64,000 nt of DNA from Rhabdophis nuchalis (GCA_039707465.1 CM077643.1:377449919-377513918), one strand, 5' to 3'. Positions 36,501-45,465 are shown, counted from the first letter of the stretch. Program-made: numbers and translations. The notes: a model not told the origin generated them from the sequence alone.

Positions 36501-39500
36501 TTCTATTAACCTTAAAAAATAACTGAAAATGAATGATCTTTTTGGTCATGTCTGCTTTCTACAAATGTATCTTTTAACATGGATCAACAAAAGCATTCAC
36601 AGGATCCACCACTTTGCCAAAATGATGAAAGCAGCGATATGCCTTCAAGTGTGTGTGCAACATCACAGTACCGATATAGAAAAAGGGTGGAGTTTGCATG
36701 AGGTTGGTGCAATGCTACTTCACCATTTGCTCCCTTCCACTTGCCCCTCCTGTGACTGTTCCCATCAGGGAAAGCAGCAAGTTTGGAAGCCATGATTTGT
36801 AAGAAAAGGGAGAAAAGGCTTGCAGGGAAAGAGCTCTTCCCATTTTGTTATTTTTCCACTCAAAATCCCAGAAGTTTTTCTTTATTAATAAAATCCAATG
36901 GTTCATTGTTGCCATTTTCATGCAGTGATGGGTTCAAACAGCATACTAAATTCTAAATTTGAGTTAACAAAAAACAATTGCTATGTTCATACATGCCAAA
37001 CAAATCAGATTATAGTTTAACACTCTCATTCATGCAACATGCTAACATAGATGAGATGGACAGCACACAAATCAAATAAACAAACAAATAAATAATACAA
37101 GTAAACTGCAAATAATATAACTCCATAATATGCTAAATTATAAATTACCCATTGCCACTATAACCTGATCCATTTGTTTGTTGTGAAAACCAAAATATGT
37201 GTAGTTTGCTCCTAAAGCTGAGAAGTTCAAACTATTGAATAGGACAGACAATGACATTTACAATAGTCCTGCATTTTTACCTAAAGCAACCTTTTTTTCT
37301 TTCTTTTTTCTTTTTCTTCTCTCTCCCTCCCCCTTCCATGTATAGGTGTGTGTGTGAGAGAGGGGGGGGAAGGGAATGTGTAAATAGAAAGGGCTTTTAA
37401 AAAATTTTAAGTTTTAATATAATTACTTTATAAAATCACTGAGAAATAAAAGAAAAAAATCTGAACAAATAGTGCTTCTTTTCAGCCCATTAATTTTGAC
37501 ATCCCACTCTTAATTATTTATAGATTGTTTAACTGTTGTGGATTCGCTGGCTATTGACTAAGAAGAAATTCCCATTATTTCCAGGCATATGAAGGAAGAA
37601 AAACTGAACTAAATTCGATGCAGCAGGATCTGTGTATGCTGATTGTTTTTTTGTGAAATGAATGGCTATACAATTTGATCATAAATAATAAAGTAAATCT
37701 ACCTTAGCATACCTTTCTGGATTCAAAAAGGTAGTTATCAACACCTATGACCAGACAAGGCGATTTATGTGCAACCTCTCTACTTTTCCCATACAGCTTT
37801 GCACTCGCAACTGTGCTCAAGATTGGTATCTTATTTTTCTCTTTTTAACATTTTTTTAAAATTTATTTGGGTTTTTTTATATTTTATTTTTTGTAATAAA
37901 GTATATCTAAAAAAAATAACAAAGACTGGGAACTAGAATCATAGGGCATGGTCTTAAAAAGATGATAAAGTTAGAATGGAAATGCCCTTCTCAGTAGCAA
38001 TCTGAAAAAAAGAATGCCAGGCAAACAATTGATTCAGCTATTGGGATGACCCAGATGAAGACTGTTAAGAATATTGATTGCTGGCAAGTTGACTAAATTC
38101 TGTTGAGTTTTCTCAATAAACATAAGCTTTCTTGTGATTGATGAAGGAGAAAATAATGCAAAAACCAGGTTCTTGCTCCATAAGTAAAGGTTCCCCTTGC
38201 ACATATGTGCTAGTTGTTTCCAACTCTGGGGGGCAGTGCTCATATCTGTTACAAAGCCAAAGAGCCAGTGCTGTCTGAAGACGTCTCCATGGTCATGTGG
38301 CCAGCATGACTAAACACTGAAGGCACACAGAACACTGTTACCTTTCCACCAAAGGTGGTCCGTTAGGATATTCAGCCTTATATTGGGTTGACAATATATA
38401 TGAGCCTATGTTCTTAAAGAGTCCATGTAGTTTTAAGAACTATGTGTTGAATTCTGATTGGCTGTGATGCTCAGCTCTACCATAAAGGAAGCTCAGGAAC
38501 ACAGTCCATCCCCTTTTCAATTCCATTTGATTCCTGTCGTTTTTCCTGTGCTTACTGTTTACCACTGAGGAAGAAGCAGAAGTCTGAAGTATTTGTTTTG
38601 CATCACTGTAAGATAACTCTGTGTTTGGTGAAGGACTGTTATTGTTTTGAGGAGTTCGTTTCACTGGTGGAAGAAGTATTTTAGTTGCTACAAAGTAAAG
38701 ACTATTTATTTTCTTACTATCACTGTTTTAGAGTTTGTTTGTGGTTAAAGCAATGTATCTCTTTACTGTCCAGTGAATTACACTATTCCGCATTTATTTC
38801 TAAACACTGGTTACGGGACCAGAGTTGTAACACTGGTTCTGAACCCAGAGTTGCTATCAGTCCCTATTTTTCTACTTGCGTTATAACATGCTTTCAAACT
38901 GCTAGGTTGGCAGAAGCTGGGACAAGTACCTGGTGCCAGGGATTCAAACTGCTGAACTGCCGACTTTCTGATCGACAAGCTCAGCATCTTAGCCACTGAA
39001 CCACCGCTTCCCTAAAAATAGCTGAAATAGCACAGGAGTTCTCATGGCAGACTGCAGCAGTGCGTAGCAGCCTCGATAGTGCAGAAGGCTGAAGGGAGAA
39101 CATTTGGTAACTTCTGAACTAATACAATAGCCTGCTGTAAGAAATCAGGCAATAAACAATCACTCTTGCCTACCCATCTGAATCATTGTCTTTTTCTATA
39201 TTTTCTATTATCCCAACTCACCGTCTTCTGCACTTATTAAACGTTTTTCCTTTAGCTAATTGTCCCAGGACTAATGAACATAATCCACATGAACATGTGG
39301 TACAATTTGTCCCTGCCTGCATGTCACCAGCTGCAGAATATATCATTTGTCCATGTTCTTTCACTGAAACCTGTTTTGTCTTAAAAAGATCTGCTTGGGG
39401 GGAGGGGGGGAGACTGGGACTATTCCATTTTTTATTATGCAAATTGAATGTTCTACTTTCAAAATATAAAGGAGCCAATCATTCTTTATTCCAACAGTCC

Positions 39501-42395
39501 TAGAGGCAAAACCTAAAGGTTATTTGTATCCTAATGGATCCTTTTCTATCAATCTTAAAATGCTGAAGAATAACAGGCATAGAATGAAGTGTAAAAGACT
39601 ATTAAAGCACGGAGAACATTCAAGTTACATCTAGGATTAATATAAGTATCACCAGATTTTTTGGGGGTTGGGGGTTGTTTTAAAAATTGAAAACATTCAT
39701 ATATGAATAATATATTAGCTTGGGCACATATATAGGATACCTACCTCAAATAAAAAGAAATTATACTAGCCAGAATAAAGTTAATTCTTGGTTCTGCTGA
39801 TTTCCTAAACTGTTTAGTAAATCCTTCATTTAACTGACTTTAATTTTGCAGATTTTGGATGTAACTGGCAAATTATCTGAACAATATTTCTATGCATACA
39901 AGTGTGTAAGATCCCATTTATCATTTTATGCACACATAAAAAGCATAAATGTCATCATATACATGAATTACACATCCTATTGTTTTAAAAAGCATTCCTT
40001 TCCCCCTCTTAAACCAAGTGTTTACTCTTAGGCAATAATGAAATATCCCTAATTAGTTTAATGCATATATTATCTACATGACATTTTGAATTCACAATTT
40101 CAAATTATGCATAATTGACCATGAGGGAGAGGATATGTCTTGAAAAACAGCTTTACCTTGTAGAACTCTTGCAGTTCTTCTGAGCGGTTCATATCCAAAT
40201 TATAACGAGAATAATTAGGGGTATGTAGCCATCGATCCAAGCCTCTTTCCCTTTGCCCAATCACAAGAGATGGGTCACGGGAGAAAAGAGTTGGGAATTG
40301 GCCCCCTTTGCTGTAGGGACTATGGCTGGTTTCCATTGCAGCATTTCGGAAGTCTTGAAAATATTTCATGGTGGTATTTCCATAAGTGTCACCAAAGGAA
40401 AAAGCTACATTAGGGACATGGCCACGGTATCTAGAGAAAAAGGGGAAATCAAATTACACTCATTAATTTATTCACCTTGATAACACTCAATATTTGCAGC
40501 ATTTTGCAAACATTATGATCTTCACAAAAACAAACAATTATTATTACATCAATTTTGGTGTAATGAAAGCAGCTGATGGTTTCTTGGCTAGTTTAGACTA
40601 GTGCAGTGCTTCTCAAATAGTGGGGCGGGCCCCCCAGGGGGGGCGCGAGGCTCCGTAAAGGGGGGCGCGTTTGACCTCGGCAGAGGTGTACTTATAACAA
40701 TTTTATAGACAAATGATACTATTTACAGTCGCGCGGGGGGCGCGAAATGTTTTCTTCTTCCTAGGGGGGCATGACAGAAAATAATTGAGAAGCACTGGAC
40801 TAGTGTCACATATTATTTCTATGCCTCATGTAGGTATTCCTCTATGTAGACCTTTTCCTGGGAACTCATATATTTTTCTTGAACCACTACTGAAAAACTT
40901 GCTTAAGTAAAATATTCGTAATCAGAAATTATTATGCAAAATATATTTTAAAATTCCAGTCTTTCTAACTTTCTTCTTCCCACCCCTCTCAATATTCAGT
41001 GTCCGAGTTTTTCAACAAGCACTTCATAAGTTCCATTTTAAAAAGATTTAAAGAAGCTATTCTTCCCAATTTACAACTCACTAAGCCTGTGAACAAGGGA
41101 AAACAATCTAATTTAACATTATTCCTAAATGACTGTTGCTATGCAACACATTATTAACGACCAGTTTGCATGTTTTCTCATAATGATGCTTTCTAGTAAA
41201 TGACCTCCATCTCAACAGTGCATTTAATGTTAATTACGTTATTTTTTTTCTGAGCAATTTTTCAAAGAGGAAATGAATTATAGATATAACTCTCAGATTT
41301 ATAGTGTTCTTTTTATAAGCTATATATAAGCAAGATCTCCAGTACTGATTTATAACATCTTCTTGAACCATCTAACCATCACTGTATTAATATAACAATA
41401 ATGAGACCACCACTTATATCATTTAAACAGTAGCTGAGTGATGGTAGAAGAGCTATAAAGGGAATAACCAACTCTTCTCAATATTCCTGATTACCTGAAA
41501 CTTGTCATATTCCTTCTTTCAAATAAAGACTTCTCAGCATCATACAGCATACAATTTGCATTTGAAAGACAGATCAATGCTATTTTGAGTTCCTATTTTC
41601 CTGGATGGTAGTCATCACAAGAAGATCTCCTTAGAAGAATGAGTTGCTCAGCAATAAAATAGGAACACTTTAAAATTGTGTCACAAAAAATATTTGAAAA
41701 TAACAAGATTAAGGACTGGGAAATTCAATTGTAATATACAAAGGTGTATATAAATAAAGGATGGGAATATAATTATCAGAGTGGGCATTATCATAACTAT
41801 AACTAGTGATGACTAGGTGACTCAGTGGCTAAGTGGTTGTCGATCAGAAAGGTCGGCAGTCCGAATCCCTAGTAAAGGTCTCCTGCATGAGCAAGGGGTT
41901 GGACTAGAGGACCTCCACGGTCCCTTCCAACTGTTAATGTTTACTGTTAACTATGCACTATGGAGGTGGGGGCGGGGGCATCAGCATCATCCCAGGGAAT
42001 TATTAGTATTTCACTCTCTCTTTTTTTTTTACCGTATACCAACAGTTCTAGTATAGTTTATCCCCTTTTAGTTTAAATGCTAACACATTGCAACAGCCTT
42101 TTTTCCGGACAAGGAGCAGCTTTTTGGAAATAAAACCCCATTTAATAACGTGGGTCTTCTGAAGAGGTAGAGATTATAGAACGCCGCCGTCTTTTGCTGG
42201 CGGGACAGTTCGGTCACAAATCCTTCCAATTCTTATATGTTCCCGGCGCCCCAACCTCTACCCGTCGCCTCAAATCTCCCGCCGTCCCCACCTCAACTAA
42301 AGGCATTTGCGAGACACCCACCCAGGCATGAGCCCCGGCGGCACATAGACCGCGTTGTTCTGAGTCAGGAGGGTCCCGGCGCTGCGGGAGGCCAT
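20152..42395 (-). CDS. CIMIP2C: FAM166C / CIMIP2C, complete four-exon gene
   Basis: FAM166C (also C2orf70, CIMIP2C) is a small protein of the family of ciliary microtubule inner proteins, associated with axonemal doublet microtubules. Coding exons on the - strand are 42395-42322, 40430-40157, 35820-35708 and 20296-20152. Splicing in phases 2, 0 and 2 with GT/AG borders gives a 201-aa protein, the length I recall for the human protein. It starts [10 protein letters not shown] and has YVPPGLMPG, the [10 protein letters not shown] stretch, GGQFPTLFS and [15 protein letters not shown]. It then has DKTGT and VPYF, and ends with [16 protein letters not shown] and FFEFRA. No stop or frameshift is seen, so it looks functional. 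The gene spans 22 kb because intron 3 (20297-35707) has filled with transposons. It converges on CIB4 and diverges from OTOF, as in human. Confidence 0.95.
20938..21008. repeat. (TACC)n microsatellite
   Basis: It shows TCCATCC, CCGTCCACC and then about 15 TACC units. It lies in FAM166C intron 3. Confidence 0.9.
21493..21592. repeat. (TAA)n microsatellite
   Basis: About 33 TAA triplets, probably the tail of the adjacent reverse L2-like stub. Confidence 0.92.
21596..21648 (-). mobile_element. Short L2-like 3' stub after a (TAA)n tract
   Basis: About 50 bases after the TAA run resemble the 3' UTR end of the L2-like family (GACCGCTCCTCTCCCCACAG and GGGACTCG on the + strand). The adjacent TAA array at 21493-21592 is therefore probably its tail. 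A Tc1 element lies just downstream. Confidence 0.6.
21666..23262 (-). mobile_element. Tc1-type DNA transposon, about 1.6 kb, intact ends
   Basis: The element is bounded by CAGGTGAAACTCAAAAAATT and its near-complement, with TA duplicated at 21664-21665 and 23263-23264. The inverted repeats extend about 200 bp, and a second inner motif (CAGAAAATTAGAATATT and its complement) gives an IR/DR layout. The transposase is on the - strand. An N-terminal paired-type helix-turn-helix reads from 22972 ([21 protein letters not shown]), and the catalytic domain continues to 21948. The catalytic residues are visible as FSDE, FQQD and NPIEN with 34 residues between the last Asp and Glu (DD34E). The two parts are in different frames, joined near 22780-22800, so one small indel breaks the gene. 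The high integrity suggests a fairly recent arrival in FAM166C intron 3. Confidence 0.92.
21948..22972 (-). pseudogene. Tc1 transposase, broken by one frameshift
   Basis: The N-terminal frame (22972 down to about 22780) has the DNA-binding part with [18 protein letters not shown]. The second frame (22796 to 21948) has [17 protein letters not shown], the DDE signature residues and the C-terminus KGAQAKY then stop. A single frame change separates them and no other stop was seen within either part. Confidence 0.88.
23265..25041. other. FAM166C intron 3, mostly unassigned
   Basis: AT-rich sequence without clear repeats. A half hairpin-MITE end (CAGGGGTCTCCAACCTTTGC) is at 24614-24648. Confidence 0.5.
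25042..25416 (-). mobile_element. Possible solo LTR, reverse orientation
   Basis: On the - strand it would start TGTTAGGAGTGGACTCC at 25416, carry a TATAAGAG-like motif, and end TTAGCAACA at 25042. The ends fit TG...CA but the flanks (AAGGA, ATGTT) do not match, so this is tentative. Confidence 0.35.
25912..26142. mobile_element. Inverted pair of the hammerhead-like repeat
   Basis: A reverse copy (25925-25999) and a forward copy (26020-26142) face each other around TTCTGAACTGAAGAACTGAA. The shared parts are GAAGAAGCTTCTTGGATGAG and the GGACTTT...CCAAAAGTGC flank. Confidence 0.6.
26178..26405. mobile_element. Second inverted pair of the hammerhead-like repeat
   Basis: The reverse arm (26195-26299) and forward arm (26308-26405) meet at CTCTGCAG. 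The reverse arm's core (26298-26265 on the - strand) keeps CTGAAGA, a GCTTCT/AGAAAT stem and GAAATGTC. Confidence 0.6.
26540..27091. other. Unassigned segment, possibly an LTR or other repeat
   Basis: The segment has AACATGGCGGCTGTTTGGAA and CCCATTGGCTGTCAGACTCC, which look repeat-like, but the ends were not found. A perfect 8-bp hairpin (CTCGGAGA / TCTCCGAG) lies near 26539-26560. Confidence 0.35.
27092..27226. mobile_element. Hairpin hAT-type MITE, 135 bp
   Basis: Same subtype as at 9861. Flanks GGGTAGAA (two bases upstream of the end) and GGGTAGAT resemble an imperfect 8-bp duplication. Confidence 0.85.
27227..28409. other. FAM166C intron 3, nothing recognised
   Basis: AT-rich intron sequence between the hairpin MITE and the family B LTR. 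No gene, RNA or repeat could be supported. Confidence 0.5.
28410..29441 (-). mobile_element. Solo LTR, family B, split by family A LTR
   Basis: On the - strand it starts near 29441 (TGTTGAGGTCCACCAGC) and ends at 28410 (CCTAGGTCAAAACA). It is flanked by AGATC and AAATC (5 bp, one change). The family A LTR at 28836-29297 interrupts it. Frames here rich in Glu/Ser/Pro on one strand are not genes. Confidence 0.78.
28836..29297 (+). mobile_element. Solo LTR, family A, nested in family B LTR
   Basis: The ends are TGTTAGGACATTCAGCC and GAGTTGCTAACA, flanked by GATGG and GACGG (5 bp, one change). It is inserted in the reverse-oriented family B LTR at 28410-29441. About 462 bp long; strongly similar to the copy at 1719-2188. 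Confidence 0.85.
29605..29845 (+). mobile_element. Sauria-type SINE
   Basis: GAGCCCTGGTGGAGCATAG opens it. GGCTCAAGGTTGACTCAGCC, CCAGATTGTTGGGGGCAATA and GGTATATAAGTCTAGGTGCT follow, ending in CTATTGGTATTG. Confidence 0.78.
30067..30293. mobile_element. hAT-type MITE, 227 bp
   Basis: The ends are CAGTGGTAGTCAACCTGG and AGGTTGATTACCCCTG, flanked by ATCTAGGT and ATCTAGGC (7 of 8). Confidence 0.82.
31059..31193. mobile_element. Hairpin hAT-type MITE, 135 bp
   Basis: Subtype CAGGGGTCTGCAAAGTCGGC. Flanked by GCATAGGT on both sides (31051-31058, 31194-31201), a perfect 8-bp duplication. The arms are essentially identical. Confidence 0.88.
31202..31977. other. FAM166C intron 3, nothing recognised
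   Basis: Diffuse Tigger-like echoes may be present near 31610-31660, otherwise nothing could be assigned. Confidence 0.4.
31978..32240 (-). mobile_element. Rex1-like LINE 3' end (reverse)
   Basis: On the + strand it begins GGAATAGAATAGAATTTTAT followed by TGTCATTTTAAAATGTACAG, which in reverse is a 3' UTR with an ATTCT-type tail. The rest, to about 32240, resembles Rex1-like 3' sequence only loosely. Confidence 0.5.
32690..33070 (-). mobile_element. Diverged L2/CR1-group LINE 3' end
   Basis: On the - strand a stretch resembling GGAATATTCTCCCCTCAGAG is followed by a diverged 3' UTR ending near 32690. It resembles the C-terminal end of the same LINE group but is older. A further short tail-like piece is at about 30630-30770. 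Confidence 0.45.
33482..33844. mobile_element. Tigger/pogo-like non-autonomous element, 363 bp
   Basis: It starts CAGGTGGCCCCTGACTTAC and ends GTTGAGGACTACCTTT, with TA on both sides. The interior has GATCACATGACC and TTAAGTGAATCAC motifs that recur in copies at 35255-35472, 44912-45265, 45335-45465 and 56683-57073. The Tigger-like call is from end style (CAGGTAGTCCTCGACTTAC-type) and TA target. Confidence 0.7.
34560..34695 (+). mobile_element. Hammerhead-like repeat, single copy
   Basis: The core at 34603-34636 has CTGAAGA, stem GCTTCT/AGAAGC and then AAAACGTC. It is preceded by ATATAAATCCTTCCTTTCCC, as at 500 bp, and followed by the shared GTCCAGTTGCCTC and AAAAAGCACCTTTGG. Confidence 0.6.
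35255..35472. mobile_element. Tigger-like element, partial
   Basis: It opens with CAGGTAGTCTTTGACG and has CACTGAAAAAAGTGGTTTAC. It is cut off where a CR1 tail begins. Confidence 0.65.
35488..35650 (-). mobile_element. CR1 tail fragment
   Basis: CATTGGAAGGGACCTTGGAG and TCTAGTCCAGCCCCTTGCTC match the reverse complement of the CR1 3' end. It directly follows a Tigger-like relic and ends about 60 bases before the donor of FAM166C exon 3. Confidence 0.75.
35708..35820 (-). CDS. CIMIP2C: FAM166C exon 3
   Basis: The acceptor is CATTTGTAG and the donor is GTGAGT. The exon has 37 codons plus CT (phase 2), reading [20 protein letters not shown] and then [22 protein letters not shown] and VPYF match the family. 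The reading frame is short enough to be missed by length filters. It was found by searching between exons 2 and 4 for the missing family segment. Confidence 0.92.
35821..38182. other. FAM166C intron 2, largely unassigned
   Basis: Over 2.3 kb I see no clear transposon or coding exon. Simple T/C-rich runs occur near 37.3 kb. Confidence 0.5.
38183..39012 (-). mobile_element. tRNA-derived SINE, reverse, split by family A LTR
   Basis: The tail side is 38183-38360 and the head side 38860-39012, with the head at GTGGTTCAGTGGCTAAG (reverse). The solo LTR at 38361-38859 interrupts it. Confidence 0.82.
38361..38859 (+). mobile_element. Solo LTR, family A, nested in a SINE
   Basis: It matches the other two family A LTRs throughout, with ends changed to CGTTAGG and GCTATCA. 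It splits a tRNA-derived SINE between GGTGGTC and CCTATTTTTC. The target duplication is degraded (GGTC / AGTC). Confidence 0.82.
39013..40156. other. FAM166C intron 2, nothing recognised
   Basis: AT-rich sequence leading to the donor of exon 2. No repeat or exon was assigned. Confidence 0.5.
40157..40430 (-). CDS. CIMIP2C: FAM166C exon 2
   Basis: The acceptor is TTTCTCTAG and the donor is GTAAAG after TTCTACAAG. The exon is 274 bases: one base to finish Gly, then 91 codons. It carries the conserved core [54 protein letters not shown] and [10 protein letters not shown]. It is the largest and most conserved exon. Confidence 0.95.
40604..40797. mobile_element. hAT-type MITE, 194 bp
   Basis: The ends are CAGTGCTTCTCAAATAG and TAATTGAGAAGCACTG, flanked by GACTAGTG on both sides (40596-40603, 40798-40805), a perfect 8-bp duplication. 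The interior is very GC-rich with GGGGGGCGCG runs. Confidence 0.87.
41812..41945 (+). mobile_element. SINE with tRNA-like head and CR1-like tail
   Basis: The head GTGACTCAGTGGCTAAG and GGTCGGCAGTCCGAATCCC is that of the SINE at 6385. About 50 bases later it runs into AAGGGGTTGGACTAGAGGAC and CGGTCCCTTCCAACTGTT, the 3' end of CR1, and then stops. Confidence 0.65.
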
Positions 42396-42745
42396 AGCGA
42401 CGGTCCTTTGAGCGGCGAGGGACGGATCCAGTCACGAACACCGCCAACTAGCGTAGCCGGGGGAAATGAGAGCCTTAAGGTGGAGGCCAGCCTACTGAAG
42501 GCCGAAGCAGTCACAAACCAGTCGCCATGGCAGCCGAGAGGCCCCGGCTCCGCTGCTCTGGCGGCAGAAGGCCGCTCCCTTCGCCTCCTCCACCCGATGC
42601 CCGTCCTTCTCCCGCGCTCTTCCTCCCACCAGGAAAAAGCGGGACTGTGGCTCCCACGCGGCGGCAAGGAGCGTGGAGCGTCTTAAACGAAGAACTGCAA
42701 CGGGAGGAGATTTTGCTCCAGATCAATGCAATAATACAATAGCAG
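42190..42745 (-). promoter_or_regulatory. CpG-rich promoter region of FAM166C
   Basis: This segment is much richer in G+C and CpG than its surroundings and encloses FAM166C exon 1. Open frames on both strands here are the by-product of high GC. A CR1 3' end abuts the upstream edge at about 42.73 kb. The transcription start lies upstream of 42395 on the - strand and was not located. Whether it also fires on the + strand is unknown. Confidence 0.7.
42322..42395 (-). CDS. CIMIP2C: FAM166C exon 1 with start codon
   Basis: This exon has 24 codons plus GG, read from the ATG at 42395. It encodes [20 protein letters not shown] and then GLMP. The donor is GTGGGT. The two leftover bases GG join A from exon 2 to make the expected Gly before YRGHVP. 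It sits inside the CpG-rich segment. Confidence 0.93.
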
Positions 42746-43330
42746 AGTTGGAAGGAACCTTGGAGGTCATCTAGTCCAACTCCCTGCCTAGACAGGAAGC
42801 CCTATCCAGGGGTCTGCAAAGTTGGCTCTTTTAAGACGGGTGGACTTCAACTCCCAGAATCCCACAGCCAGCATAGCTGGCTGTGGGAATTCTGGGAGTT
42901 GAAGTCCACCCGTCTTAAAAGAGCCAACTTTGCAGACTCCTGCATACCATTTCAGACAAATGGCTATCCAACATCTTCTTGAAGACTTCCAGTGTTGGGA
43001 CATTCACAACTTCTGGAGACAAGCTGTTCCATTGATTAATTGTCCTAGGTGTCAGGAAATTTCTCCTCAGTTCTAAGTTGCTTCTCTCCTTGATTAGTTT
43101 CCACCCATTGCTTCTTGTTCTGCCCTCAGGTGCTTTGGAGAATAGTTTGACTCGCTCTTCTTTGTGGCAACCCCTGAGATATTGGAACAGTGTCTCCCCT
43201 GGTCCTTCTTTCTATTAAACTAGACATACTCAGTTCCTTCCTGCAACCGTTCTTCATATGTTTTAGTCTCCAGTCCCTTAATCATCTTGGTTGCTCTTCT
43301 CTGAGCTCCTTCTAGAGTCTCCACTAGATA
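42729..43330 (-). mobile_element. CR1 3' end, split by a hairpin MITE
   Basis: In reverse orientation it matches the CR1 3' coding end and tail (AGCAGAGTTGGAAGGAACCT on the + strand). The 136-bp hairpin element at 42807-42942 interrupts it within the CCCTATACCATTTCAG part of the CR1. Confidence 0.85.
42807..42942. mobile_element. Hairpin hAT-type MITE inside CR1
   Basis: Subtype with GGTCTGCAAAGTTGGCTC, close to the copy at 31059. It interrupts a reverse CR1 end, so it is younger than that CR1. The duplication is blurred. Confidence 0.82.
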
Positions 43331-43361
43331 TATCAGAATATATCCTGGGCCATTTTACAAT

Positions 43362-43480
43362 ACAATTCAATAGCAGAGTTGGAAGGGACCATAGCAGAGT
43401 TGGAAGGGACTAATCCAACCCCCTGTCTAGGCAGGAAACCCTATACCATTTCAGACAAACGGCTATCTAACATCTTTGAC
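43362..43480 (-). mobile_element. CR1 tail fragment with short internal duplication
   Basis: The 20-base segment ATAGCAGAGTTGGAAGGGAC occurs twice in succession, followed by the CR1 tail sequence. Further CR1 tail pieces are at 43594-43665 (+), 35488-35650 (-), 50276-50445 (-) and 55048-55110 (-). Confidence 0.75.
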
Positions 43481-43593
43481 ATTTTATTCGACATTTTTTT
43501 AAAATTTTACATTTTTTTAAGACAGATTCATTGAAGAAGACACAATTAATTCCAGGAAGCGATGCTCTCTTATAAATGTTGTTTAAAATGATT

Positions 43594-43665
43594 TCCTGTT
43601 TGAGCAGGGGGGTTAGACTAGAAGACCTCCAAGGTCCCTTCCAACTCTGTTATTCTGTTCCGGTC
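43594..43665 (+). mobile_element. CR1 tail fragment
   Basis: GGTTAGACTAGAAGACCTCC and CTTCCAACTCTG match the extreme 3' end of CR1 on the + strand. Confidence 0.75.
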
Positions 43666-44389
43666 TTAATTCCCGAAGCCAGGCCAGAACAAAGGTGTTG
43701 ATAGGGTACAGTCTGAGGTCTGTGTCATTGAAAAGGGGTTATGCATAATGGATCAAATCCTTATTTAAAGGTATTTTGGGAAAATCTAAGGTTTAGGCCA
43801 ATCCCTCTCAACTTTAGCAATTTTAAGTACGTGGAGTCATGGCAGGCTGGGAAATTTTGAGAGTTGCAGTCCGATTTATCTTAAAGTTGGGAAATACTGG
43901 CTTAAATTATACAGTATGTCCCAACTGATATTTTAACTTTCCTGTTGGCATTTAGCATATGCACCCAAGTTGTAGCATCCTGAGACTCATAAAGTGATAG
44001 ATTGTTATGTTCTATATACAGTACTATCTTCTTCAAAGATATTTTATTGTGTGAGTTTTGCTTCAATGTTCCTTTTGTTCTATGAGAGGTTTTTATTGTG
44101 CATCTTTCTGCTGAGTAAGAAGATGATTCATAAATTTAATAAATTGTCATTTTTTTAAAAAAATGTGATCTGGAAGCTTTAGATAGCTGAAGGGGGAAAA
44201 AGCAACAAAGCATTTTATGGTGGCTTATAACACATTTCTTTTTGTATTGGGCATCTGTGGATCAATAACAGCTTAATTCATTTCAGTTAACAGTTTCAAG
44301 ATTGAAGCCTTTGCAACTGATTCAGTATTACTAACTTAGGCGCCATGTCATACTCAGATTTACAAAATCCTTGGCAATAAGCATGGTGG

Positions 44390-44703
44390 CACAGGAGCTG
44401 TGCTGGCGCAGTGGTTAGAACTCCCAAAGCCTGGAGTTCAAGCCTGATGGGTTCAAGGTTGACTCAGCCTCCCATCCTTCTGAACTTGGTAAAATGAGGA
44501 CCTAGATCAGGGGTGTCCAAACTTGGGAACTTTATGGCTTGTGGACTTCAACTCCCAGAATTCCCCAGCCTTAAAGTCTTAAAGTTCCCAAGTTTGGACA
44601 CCCCTAATCTAGATTGTTGGGGGCAATATGCTGACTCTGTAAACTGTTCAAAGAATGCTGTGAAGCACTATAGAGCAGTGTATGTCTAAGCGCTATTGCT
44701 ATG
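44390..44703 (+). mobile_element. Sauria-type SINE with hairpin MITE insertion
   Basis: GAGCTGTGCTGGCGCAGTGG opens it, GGTTCAAGGTTGACTCAGCC follows, and the 3' end is GTATGTCTAAGCGCTATTGC. The MITE at 44508-44606 lies inside. Confidence 0.78.
44508..44606. mobile_element. Hairpin MITE with internal deletion inside a Sauria-type SINE
   Basis: It has both ends of the family (CAGGGGTGTCCAAACTTGGG and complement) but lacks much of the second arm, leaving 99 bp. Flanks ACCTAGAT and ATCTAGAT form an 8-bp duplication with one change. Confidence 0.8.
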
Positions 44704-44911
44704 GGCAAAATAAAACATTTAATTAGGCAAATGAGTATTATCTTTTAAAAATTTAATCCACTTTAAAGCGCCTATCTACCCTACTTCTGCAAAGTAAAAA
44801 ATGGCTACATGGATGAATATTAGTGGAAATTTTTGCTTTGAGAAGGAAAGTTGGATGATCAAAATGCCTACTATTATAGTCAGAATAGAATCTTTTTATA
44901 TTACTGGTCAC

Positions 44912-45265
44912 ACCAGTTTGCTTAGTGACCATACGAAGTTGCAACAGTACTGAAAAAAGTGACTTATGACCATTTTTCACACTTACGACCGTTGCAGCAG
45001 CCCTATGGTTGTGTGATTTGATCGTATTTATAACAATTGCAGTGTTCTGGGATCTTGTGATCTCCTTTTGCAATCTTTTGACAAGCAAAGTCAATTGGGA
45101 AGCCAGATTCACTTAACAACTGGTTACTAACTTATCAGCTGCAGTGATTCACATAATGACTGTGGCAGGAAAGGTCGTGGAATGGGGCAAAATTCACTTA
45201 ACAAATGTCTCACTTAACAACAGAAATATTAGGCTCAATTGTGGTCATAAGTTAAGGACTACCTG
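44912..45265. mobile_element. Tigger-like element, left end missing
   Basis: It shares CAGTACTGAAAAAAGTGACT, CAAGCAAAGTCAATTGGGAA and ends GTTAAGGACTACCTG before TA. A deletion derivative follows at 45335-45465. Confidence 0.68.
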
Positions 45266-45334
45266 TATTGTATACTGTATGTTATTGTCCAGCTGAACTT
45301 CAAATGTCTGTTTAGATCTTAAACTAAGTTTTGA

Positions 45335-45465
45335 GATGATTCACTTAATAAATGTGGCAAGAAAAATAGTGAAATTGGGCAAAACTCACTTAACAAAGTT
45401 CTCAGAGCAACATAAAATGTTGGGCTCAATTGTAGTTATTAAGTTGAGGACTACTTGCATTTGTG
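45335..45465. mobile_element. Tigger-like short derivative
   Basis: GATTCACTTAATAAATGTGG to GTTGAGGACTACTTG repeats only the right third of the element at 44912-45265. Confidence 0.6.

Noticed and set aside
42237..42686. 149-residue + strand frame in the CpG-rich segment
   Set aside because: It overlaps FAM166C exon 1 on the other strand and is explained by high GC. No homology recognised.
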